From Chitinivibrionales bacterium (GTDB lineage Bacteria > Fibrobacterota > Chitinivibrionia > Chitinivibrionales > WJKA01), in contig WJKA01000583.1 in NCBI GenBank assembly GCA_014729375.1, forward strand, positions 1 to 11,608: DNA of 11,608 nt, in the 5' to 3' direction. A model generated the notes under the pieces. It worked only from the letters and a program-made list of their open reading frames with translations. It searched no databases and had not been told where the DNA came from. Shown here piece after piece: positions 1 through 5,841 of this stretch. Position numbers and translations under genes: made by a program. How positions within the stretch are numbered: position 1 is the first letter of the stretch; each line of letters starts with the position of its first letter.

Positions 1-523
1 CAACCTTTCGAGTGATCTGAACAACCTGATCAATATGCTCAGCCATATAATAAAAGGTATCCACGAGCATAACGCGGGAATTCTGCAAATGTGCAAGAGC
101 GCCGGCTGCAAGCTCATAATAAATTGCAATTCTTCCGGACTCATCTCTGTCGGCAAGAACTTTGTTGTAGTAAGAACCTTCATGCTCATACCCCGTGAAA
201 ACACTCACCGACATCAAACCAAAATCAGCATTATCTTTGTACACCACAAATTCGTTTCGTGTTCCCGGAAATTTTTCCAGATATGCGCGGACATCGGCAT
301 CGTACGGCGAGATGTACGGTTTTACAGCCAATACTCCGCCGGACTGTGTTAAAGATTCCAGAAGGCCGGCAAGATACACATTGGTAGCTTCATCGTTTTC
401 CCCGTTGCAGCCGGTTTCCAGATTCAAATCGATTCGCGCCTTGAGCACATTATCCAGGAAGAAAAAATCCCGTTTCTCTTCATCACCGTGCGCAAGATCA
501 AAAAAATATGCCGAATTATCCAT
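1..523 (-). CDS. Hypothetical protein, 3'-truncated by the window edge
   Basis: The frame is open for 174 codons from an ATG at 523 to the window edge, with no stop, so the C-terminus is missing. The start is supported by a strong Shine-Dalgarno sequence (GAGGAG, six bases before the ATG) and by a consensus-like promoter about 80 bp upstream. The protein begins MDNSAYFFDLAHGDEEKRDF. It is acidic, has a single visible cysteine, and shows no signal peptide or membrane segment, so it is probably cytoplasmic. Later stretches such as RNEFVVYKDNADFGLMSVSV and AAGALAHLQNSRVMLVDTF look like a folded alpha/beta domain. I do not recognise the family and assign no function. Plus-strand open frames in the same stretch lack ribosome-binding sites and look like antisense shadows. 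Confidence 0.8.
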   Translation of the reverse strand, partial: MDNSAYFFDLAHGDEEKRDFFFLDNVLKARIDLNLETGCNGENDEATNVYLAGLLESLTQSGGVLAVKPYISPYDADVRAYLEKFPGTRNEFVVYKDNADFGLMSVSVFTGYEHEGSYYNKVLADRDESGRIAIYYELAAGALAHLQNSRVMLVDTFYYMAEHIDQVVQITRKV

Positions 524-608
524 TAATGCCTCCTCAGGAACTACGTTTATTATATCGGCATTATTTAAGCGATTTATTAGCAATAATATTTAATATTCCC
601 CTATTGTA

Positions 609-637
609 ATTATACACCATAATTCATTTAATATCAA
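609..637 (-). promoter_or_regulatory. Sigma70-type promoter for the left-edge gene
   Basis: Read on the minus strand, TTGATA (637-632) and a perfect TATAAT (614-609) are separated by exactly 17 bases. Transcription would start near 602, giving a leader of about 80 nt before the ATG at 523. Only one base deviates from consensus, and the position fits the strong ribosome-binding site. This is motif evidence only. Confidence 0.7.
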
Positions 638-663
638 ATTGTTGTTTAATTTATTACGCGCGT

Positions 664-694
664 TTTAATCGATTTAGTAATTATATCGATTAAA
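664..694. promoter_or_regulatory. 10-bp perfect inverted repeat (possible operator)
   Basis: TTTAATCGAT (664-673) and its exact reverse complement ATCGATTAAA (685-694) are separated by 11 bases. No T-run follows on either strand, so a terminator is unlikely. The repeat is centred about 77 bp upstream of the predicted start of the minus-strand transcript, a typical distance for an activator site. The AT-rich background raises the chance of coincidence. Confidence 0.35.
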
Positions 695-697
695 TAC

Positions 698-713
698 TGA
701 ATCAGATGATTCA
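698..713. promoter_or_regulatory. 16-bp near-perfect palindrome (possible operator)
   Basis: TGAATCA and TGATTCA form a perfect dyad with a two-base centre (GA). It lies four bases beyond the 664-694 inverted repeat and about 104 bp upstream of the predicted minus-strand transcription start. It has the size and symmetry of a dimeric regulator site. No regulator gene is visible in the window. Confidence 0.35.
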
Positions 714-753
714 TGAATTGATTGAGAAGGTGCTTGATTTGTGCCCGGATGCA

Positions 754-766
754 CCCGGTTACCGGG
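754..766. promoter_or_regulatory. 13-bp GC-rich palindrome CCCGGT-T-ACCGGG
   Basis: This is a perfect dyad of six-base arms around a single T, inside otherwise AT-rich non-coding DNA. The sequence just before it also holds a GTGC/GCAC dyad (741-754). It may be a third protein-binding site upstream of the minus-strand promoter, or the stem of a small hairpin. The role is not determined. Confidence 0.25.
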
Positions 767-1160
767 ACATTATTTTCAGCTAACCTGAAAGGTAGTGATA
801 CAATTTTCCAGTCTGAAAATAGGGGATATTCAGGAGCGTGAATGTTTTGCCGCTGTGCAAATGTATTTTTTTTTCGAATAGCGTGCTGATGACAGCCATA
901 TTGCAATGGATGAATTTTTTGCGGCGTCCATGAAAAGATGCATTGATCTCAGTTTCCCCTCTGAGCCGGATTTCACTAATAATAAACATCTGAATTGTAA
1001 TAAATCCAACCCTTTTTTTTGATTAAATTTGTATCAAATAATACCTTTTTCTTTACATTCATTGTACAGAATCCAGCCAAAGCAGCAACGAATGATAAAG
1101 CCTGAACATTCGTAACTAGTGCACTACACAAACGAAAAAACGCAGGCAGTTGCCATTTTT
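767..1160. other. Non-coding stretch, no supported gene
   Basis: Two short minus-strand open frames (86 and 69 codons, overlapping each other in different frames) exist here. Neither has a convincing ribosome-binding site or recognisable composition, and I do not call them. The stretch is AT-rich, with a nine-T run at 866-874 that forms one arm of a long-range inverted repeat. I see no tRNA, riboswitch or mobile-element signature. Confidence 0.6.
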
Positions 1161-1190
1161 TTGACATTCCGGGCAACCGGTGTGTATAAT
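1161..1190 (+). promoter_or_regulatory. Consensus sigma70 promoter for the xxAxG-repeat gene
   Basis: A perfect TTGACA (1161-1166) and a perfect TATAAT (1185-1190) are spaced by 18 bases. Transcription would begin near 1197, leaving a leader of about 34 nt before the GTG start at 1231. Full matches at both hexamers suggest high constitutive transcription unless repressed. Confidence 0.75.
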
Positions 1191-1230
1191 GACAGCATAA
1201 ACAAAAAGAAGTGAACAGGCGACACCAGCA

Positions 1231-1761
1231 GTGAATATCCTCAATTCGGAAATCGATTATACAATCGAAAAGACTTCCCGCGGTACCTGGCGGCGGTATC
1301 TGTATCCGTCCGGGCACCATTTCTGCGAATACAAATCTCATGCAACATTCATGGGGTGGCCGGTCATTCACTATACAAAGGGGATATGCCCTGAAACCGG
1401 TCACCGGATTATCGCAAAAGGGCTTCTTGCCGTGGGACGGATTGCAGTTGGCGGCCTTGCAATCGGGCAGGCATCGGCCGGCATTATCGCAGTGGGACAG
1501 GCATGCTTCGGCGTGATTTTCGGACTCGGTCAGGCCGCGGCGGGATTGTATGCCCTGGGCCAGCTTGCCGCCGGCCTGTATCTTGCCATAGGTCAACTGG
1601 CGGTCGGCTATATTGCTGTCGGGCAGCTTGCGATCGGTATTTACGCGCTGGGACAGGTGGGTATCGGAAAATATGTCTGGTCGACCACGATTGAGAATCC
1701 CGAAGCAAAAAAGCTGTTTAAAGCGCTTTTTGCCTGGGTGGGTTACTACATCCCGTTTTAG
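1231..1761 (+). CDS. Hydrophobic xxAxG pentapeptide-repeat protein of unknown function
   Basis: The 176-aa product starts at GTG; an in-frame stop at 1198-1200 and the lack of any ATG before residue 41 make this the first usable start. The Shine-Dalgarno sequence is weak. Residues 1-59 form a polar head containing RRYLYPSGHHF, GWPVIHY and ICPETGHR. Residues 60-146 consist almost entirely of 17 tandem units of the form xxAxG, often beginning with Gln (QLAVG, YIAVG, QLAIG). The tail, residues 147-176, is short and ends in an aromatic VGYYIPF. From memory, related proteins with a GWPxVH...PETG head and GxxAxG repeats occur widely in bacteria without a known function. The repeat block could be a membrane-embedded or buried solenoid; its periodic Gly and Ala argue against ordinary transmembrane helices. 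It appears monocistronic, with its own strong promoter. Confidence 0.85.
   Translation: MNILNSEIDYTIEKTSRGTWRRYLYPSGHHFCEYKSHATFMGWPVIHYTKGICPETGHRIIAKGLLAVGRIAVGGLAIGQASAGIIAVGQACFGVIFGLGQAAAGLYALGQLAAGLYLAIGQLAVGYIAVGQLAIGIYALGQVGIGKYVWSTTIENPEAKKLFKALFAWVGYYIPF
1408..1668 (+). repeat. 17 tandem pentad/hexad units encoding xxAxG
   Basis: In-frame 15-nt units encode fifteen xxAxG-type pentads plus two six-residue units (VIFGLG at residues 95-100 and LYLAIG at 116-121). In the second half, units starting with Gln alternate with units starting with an aromatic or aliphatic residue, giving a 10-residue super-period. The DNA units are diverged rather than identical, so the array is old and held by selection on the protein rather than freshly expanded. 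Confidence 0.85.
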
Positions 1762-1909
1762 CATTCTATTCGAAAAAAAACCTGTTTATAGCGTCTGTCC
1801 AACGCGCGTATGACCCACGCGCTCTCAAGAGTCACTTCATGCCCATGGTATGGATTTTTCAATTACCGATTGACTTTTGTGGCTTCATTTGCTGTCGGGA
1901 ATACCATAG

Positions 1910-3835
1910 CTATTGAAAACCGAATTCAGTTTCCAGCACTTTGCTCTCCCGCTCCCACTCATGAAGCAACCTGTCGTGCGTTTCCTGCAACTTCCTTAGT
2001 GTCCTGTCGGCATCGGAAAGCTTGTTGTAATCTGTTGCATTGCCGGGATCGTGGAGGACTGACTTTGCGGCGTCGATTTCCCGTTCGATATCAACAATGC
2101 TGTTTTCGAGCTTTGCGACTTTTCGTTCCTGCTGCTTTTGATCTTTTCTTTTACGGATCCGCTCTTCTTTGGTGCTGTCCGGTTTTTTCCTTTCATTTTC
2201 TCTGCAGTCAGTACAATCATCCAGGCTCTGCATGAATCCCAGCTCAATACTGGTGCGATATTCTTCAAGAGAACCGGGGAAGTCGCGAAGCACTCCCGGT
2301 CGTACTTCAATAATACGGTTGGCAACCAGCGAAAGAAAGTATTCATCATGGGAGACGATACACAGGGTTCCATTGTATTTCTTCAAGGCTTTCCCCAGCG
2401 CTTCGACCGCCCGGATATCCAGATGGTTGGTCGGCTCATCGAGCAGCAGCATATTACCCGGATCAGCCAGAATCGAGGCAAGCGAAACCCGCGATTTTTC
2501 TCCCCCCGAAAGCACACCTACTGTTTTTCCCGATTCTTCTTCACTGAACATAAAAGCACCAAGGACCGACAGCACGGAATTCCTGTCGGTTGTGCCGGCA
2601 CACTCAGCGATCGTCTCATAGAGGGTTTTTGACGGGTTCAACTGGTCGCTCCGGTGCTGGGAATAGTAGCGGGGTTGGGTGTTGTGCCCATATGTCAGTT
2701 TTCCCTTTGTAAGCTTCAGTTCACCGGCAATTGTCTTGAGCAGTGTTGATTTTCCCGCGCCGTTCGGGCCGATTATCGCAATTTTATCACCCCGTGTAAT
2801 TGTTATATTTGCATTTGAAAAAACAGTAGTGTTTTCATACCCGATCACCGCGCGTTCAAGCTTGACCGGGACACTGCCTGCCCGTGATGCCGGCGGGATG
2901 CATATCCGGGCTTCACTTGTTCTACCCGGCGTTCCCGCGGGGAGCTGCTCTTTGAGACGCTCCAATTGTTTCATTTTCGAGCGCGCCTGCGAGGCCTTGG
3001 TGTTTTTCGCTTTGAACCGCTTAATAAATGATTCTGTCTGCGTGATTTTGTCCTTGACATTTTTTATCCGACGCGTTTCAGTACATTCAGCCTGCTCTTT
3101 CCACTCATAAAACTGTCGCACATTGCCTTTTGCTGAAACAAGCTTTCCTGCACACAACTCGGCCGTATGCGTTGTGGTCCGGTTGAGAAAATCCCTGTCG
3201 TGGCTGATAATCAGCATGCCGCCCGAAAACTTTCCCAGAAATTTTTCGAGCCAGATAAGTGAATCCATGTCAAGATGATTCGTGGGCTCATCGAGCATGA
3301 GAAAATCCGGATCCACAAGAAGAAGCTGCGTGAGCTGGACCCGCATTCTGAATCCGCCAGAAAGGGTTGTGAGTGGCCCGTTCCACGACTCCTGCGGCAC
3401 TCCCAGGCCACTGAGAATTGATTTGGCGCGGGGCCCGCAGCGATGGATATCCTGCACGGCTATCTGCGCCTGAAGTTCATCGAGTCTCCGGAGGTTCTTT
3501 TGATACTCCGGAGAATCGTGCGAGAAATCAAGCCGGCCGATTTCCTTTTCGTATTCCAGAAGTGTTTCGAACGGGCGAAGTGCATGCTGGAGAACCGAAA
3601 CGGTTTCATCAAACACCATCTCCTGAGGAAGGTAAGCAAGCCGCAGGTCCGAAGGAACGGTTACCGAGCCGCGATCGACATTTTCTTTGCCTGCCAGGAC
3701 CCTCATCAGCACGGTTTTTCCCGCGCCGTTCGGGCCGATCAAGCCGGTCCGATGAGCCGGGTTGAACGCCGCAGTAATACCGTCAAACAGGATTTTCGAG
3801 CCGTATTGCTTTTCTATGGCATTGAGAGTAATCAT
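1910..3835 (-). CDS. ABC-F family ATPase
   Basis: The predicted protein is 641 aa with two ABC ATPase domains and no membrane segments. This is the ABC-F type, whose members act on the ribosome in translation control or antibiotic protection. Domain 1 has Walker A GPNGAGKT (34-41), signature LSGG (158-161), Walker B with DEPTNHLD (182-189) and switch His212. A charged helical linker follows (about 225-310). Domain 2 has Walker A GPNGAGKS (356-363), LSGG (442-445), DEPTNHLD (466-473) and switch His496. Residues from about 535 form a Lys/Glu-rich coiled coil, as in the Uup/YheS/EttA-like groups. Both catalytic Glu residues are present. I chose the ATG at 3835 because MITLNAIEKQYG matches the usual family N-terminus; a TTG ten codons upstream (3865) would add an atypical hydrophobic stretch. 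The subgroup cannot be fixed by eye. Confidence 0.95.
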   Translation of the reverse strand: MITLNAIEKQYGSKILFDGITAAFNPAHRTGLIGPNGAGKTVLMRVLAGKENVDRGSVTVPSDLRLAYLPQEMVFDETVSVLQHALRPFETLLEYEKEIGRLDFSHDSPEYQKNLRRLDELQAQIAVQDIHRCGPRAKSILSGLGVPQESWNGPLTTLSGGFRMRVQLTQLLLVDPDFLMLDEPTNHLDMDSLIWLEKFLGKFSGGMLIISHDRDFLNRTTTHTAELCAGKLVSAKGNVRQFYEWKEQAECTETRRIKNVKDKITQTESFIKRFKAKNTKASQARSKMKQLERLKEQLPAGTPGRTSEARICIPPASRAGSVPVKLERAVIGYENTTVFSNANITITRGDKIAIIGPNGAGKSTLLKTIAGELKLTKGKLTYGHNTQPRYYSQHRSDQLNPSKTLYETIAECAGTTDRNSVLSVLGAFMFSEEESGKTVGVLSGGEKSRVSLASILADPGNMLLLDEPTNHLDIRAVEALGKALKKYNGTLCIVSHDEYFLSLVANRIIEVRPGVLRDFPGSLEEYRTSIELGFMQSLDDCTDCRENERKKPDSTKEERIRKRKDQKQQERKVAKLENSIVDIEREIDAAKSVLHDPGNATDYNKLSDADRTLRKLQETHDRLLHEWERESKVLETEFGFQ

Positions 3836-3908
3836 GAATGTAAAAAATACATACAGGATTACCAAATCGTCCGTACGCCAGGGACAGAGTTTCTTTATTG
3901 CTTTTCCA

Positions 3909-3947
3909 ATGCCGGCATCATAACAAATTTACAGCGGAGGCCGGCAT
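3909..3947. promoter_or_regulatory. ATGCCGGC inverted repeat between divergent genes
   Basis: ATGCCGGCAT at 3909-3918 is itself a palindrome, and GCCGGCAT recurs at 3940-3947, so an 8-bp stem with a 23-nt loop can also form. It lies in the roughly 0.35-kb region between the divergent ABC-F and pectate-lyase genes, 75-110 bp upstream of the ABC-F start. It could be a regulator site or leader structure for the ABC-F gene. I found no clear -10/-35 pair for that gene. Otherwise the stretch from 3948 to 4092 shows nothing I can name. Confidence 0.25.
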
Positions 3948-4092
3948 AGCAACATCTGAAACTATTCTGGACAGCACTGAGCTTGAAATAAAATAAAAAA
4001 AGCTGTCCCAAAGCATAATAGCGCATAACTAGCCGTTTATTAAACCCCCACATCGGCGAGGCAAAGTTTCCAGATCCTCAGTATACTATATC

Positions 4093-4120
4093 TTGACAAT
4101 GCACAGGCACTGTGAACAAT
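4093..4120 (+). promoter_or_regulatory. Candidate promoter of the pectate-lyase cluster
   Basis: A perfect -35 hexamer TTGACA (4093-4098) is followed after 16 bases by AACAAT (4115-4120), which matches four of six -10 positions. A better -10-like TATACT at 4082-4087 lacks a matching -35. The location, 40-100 bp ahead of the first lyase gene, is right. The weak -10 suggests activator dependence, which would suit substrate induction, but this is inference. Confidence 0.4.
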
Positions 4121-4192
4121 GTTTCGAGTTAGTGATACCGGTAAAAGGGGAACCGTCTGATGTATGCACGAAATTTTGTCAAAGGAGTTCAA

Positions 4193-5830
4193 ATGGAACA
4201 CAGCACACTGCACATCGCTGTTTCTCTGATTCTGGCCGGATTTATAGTCACTGTATCGGCTCAGGATATCCCGGTATTCCCCGGCGCCGAGGGGTTCGGC
4301 ACAACTACTCCTGCAGGTCGTGGTGGTGAATTAATCAAAGTCACGACGCTAGCAGCAGACGGTCCCGGCTCATTGAAAGAGGCCGTCTCGGCATCAGGAA
4401 AACGCACCATTGTATTCGAAGTCAGCGGTGTGATCGACCTTCGCTCAAAAGGCAGCCGGTATCTGAGCATTTCGAATCCGTATTGCACCATTGCCGGGCA
4501 GACCGCGCCGCCTCCGGGAATCACTATTCTCGGTTCAGGGTTCTCGCTCCGGACGCACGACATCCTGATTCAGCATCTTGCCATTCGTATCGGTGACCAT
4601 CCGGGACAGGGCAGTTCGGGCGACAGTTTTCTCCTGCTCGGGAGCTCCAATTCTCACGCAGCAAATATTGTAATCGACCATTGCTCCTGCTCTTGGGCTA
4701 CTGATAAGATTGTCATAGTCTGGACAATCAACTGTGACGGTGTGACGCATGACGCCACGTTCAGCAACTGCATATTCGGCGAAGCACTCCAGTGTGCGCA
4801 TATTCACAAGGAGCAATGCCACTCGAAGGGTTTTCTTATAGGAGACGGATCCGAAAATATCACCGTTAAAAATTGCCTGTTCACCGACAACTGGGACCGT
4901 AATCCGGCAATCAAAGGAAAAACATCATCGCAGATTGTAAACAATTTGGTATATAATCCGGGCGCAATTGCCATTGTGATAACCGAAAGCTCGTTCTGCG
5001 GGTCGGGTCCGGTAAAATCGAGTCTTGTCGGCAATGTACTGAAATCGGGGAAGAAAACCCGCCTTATCAAGGACCATTTTATCGGCTTTGAAGGTGCGCT
5101 GCAGTCAAGTGGAACAAAGATCTACGCCACCAAGAATGTCGGGGACACCAATTTTCTTTATCAATCCCATCCGGAATGGTATCCCCCGCGGTTTGACAGC
5201 ATATCGACTGTTCCACCGGAACATATCGCAAATACGCCGCAGGAGGCCGCCTGGTCCGAGCCAATGACCGTGATGCCGTCGAGCGAAGTCTATGAATATG
5301 TGTTGAACAATGCGGGTTTCCGGCCTGTTGACGGCGATTCGACCGATAAGCGCATGATAAAAGAGGTAATCAACCGGTGGGGCATGATTATCGACAGCCT
5401 GGACCAGCTTCCCGATGACGGCATGCCGCCGATCACCGGAACGACCCGGCCGTTTGAGGCGCCGCAAAACTACAACGCCGATGATGACGGCGACGGATAC
5501 ACCAACCTGGAGGAGGTCCTCCACCAGATGGCGGCCGAAGTGGAAGGCAGCGGGCGGTTGCTTGCGCTGGACACTGAAAATCCGTTCCGCAAACCCGGCC
5601 TTGCTGTTCCCGGTCGGCAAATCAAAGGACCGGACCTTTTCCTTTCTTTCAGCGAAGAAATTTCTGCTTGTGCAGTTTACTCAGCAATGGGAGAATGCAT
5701 GTTTCGAAGGAACCGTCTTAACCAGAAAGAAATTTCTCTCCCGATCGGCACCATACCTCGCGGATTATATATGGTCGGTTTTACAACAAAGGACGGTAAA
5801 AAATACAGCCGCAAATTCATTCGTCATTAG
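4193..5830 (+). CDS. Secreted pectate lyase-like protein A (PL1-type)
   Basis: The protein is 545 aa. Residues 1-23 form a Sec signal peptide, with cleavage likely after VSA. The mature N-terminus carries IPVFPGAEGFGTTTPAGRGG, the hallmark of PL1-type pectate lyases, which cut polygalacturonate by Ca-dependent beta-elimination on a right-handed beta-helix. Conserved pieces are DHCSCSW (Asp162, His163), TDK (Asp171) and DRNPAIKG, where Arg236 sits at the place of the catalytic Arg of the family RxPxxR motif and the second Arg is Lys. A Ca-loop-like segment (DDDGDGYTNLEE, from residue 430) precedes a tail of about 70 residues, ending RGLYMVGFTTKDGKKYSRKF, that resembles a type IX/FlgD-like sorting domain. 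I chose the ATG at 4193 for its AAAGGAG site; the ATG at 4160 also has AAAAGGGG nearby and would supply the basic residues missing from the n-region. It is the first gene of the cluster. Confidence 0.9.
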   Translation: MEHSTLHIAVSLILAGFIVTVSAQDIPVFPGAEGFGTTTPAGRGGELIKVTTLAADGPGSLKEAVSASGKRTIVFEVSGVIDLRSKGSRYLSISNPYCTIAGQTAPPPGITILGSGFSLRTHDILIQHLAIRIGDHPGQGSSGDSFLLLGSSNSHAANIVIDHCSCSWATDKIVIVWTINCDGVTHDATFSNCIFGEALQCAHIHKEQCHSKGFLIGDGSENITVKNCLFTDNWDRNPAIKGKTSSQIVNNLVYNPGAIAIVITESSFCGSGPVKSSLVGNVLKSGKKTRLIKDHFIGFEGALQSSGTKIYATKNVGDTNFLYQSHPEWYPPRFDSISTVPPEHIANTPQEAAWSEPMTVMPSSEVYEYVLNNAGFRPVDGDSTDKRMIKEVINRWGMIIDSLDQLPDDGMPPITGTTRPFEAPQNYNADDDGDGYTNLEEVLHQMAAEVEGSGRLLALDTENPFRKPGLAVPGRQIKGPDLFLSFSEEISACAVYSAMGECMFRRNRLNQKEISLPIGTIPRGLYMVGFTTKDGKKYSRKFIRH

Positions 5831-5841
5831 GGGGAGAATAT

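Larger units (their letters stand above)
867..1780. repeat. 15-bp inverted repeats flanking the xxAxG-repeat gene
   Basis: TTTTTTTTCGAATAG at 867-881 is the exact reverse complement of CTATTCGAAAAAAAA at 1766-1780. The two arms bracket the promoter and coding region of the 1231-1761 gene; the right arm starts four bases after its stop codon. Eight of the fifteen bases are a homopolymer, so coincidence is possible. I see no target-site duplication and no transposase. Confidence 0.3.

Noticed and set aside
35..593. Two plus-strand open frames (105 and 132 codons) at the left edge
   Set aside because: They lie opposite a continuous minus-strand frame that has a strong ribosome-binding site and promoter. 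They have no such signals and their composition is not protein-like.
646..989. Two overlapping minus-strand open frames of 86 and 69 codons in the intergenic region
   Set aside because: No convincing ribosome-binding site, no recognisable motifs, and one spans the palindrome cluster. Treated as non-coding.
1408..1668. Possible CRISPR or recent tandem-repeat array suggested by the regular spacing
   Set aside because: The period is 15 nt, in frame, with diverged codons encoding a repetitive protein. There are no spacers and no identical DNA repeats.
976..1764. 262-codon minus-strand open frame opposite the xxAxG-repeat gene
   Set aside because: It is the antisense shadow of a regular 15-nt repeat, which keeps other frames open. 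The plus frame has the periodic protein pattern and the consensus promoter.
1804..1822. GCGCGT/ACGCGC hairpin between the convergent genes as a terminator
   Set aside because: The stem is only six base pairs and no T-run follows directly on either strand; the nearest T-run on the minus strand is about 20 bases away.
3443..3949. 168-codon plus-strand open frame opposite the ABC-F N-terminus
   Set aside because: Antisense to invariant Walker motifs of the ABC-F gene; a shadow frame.
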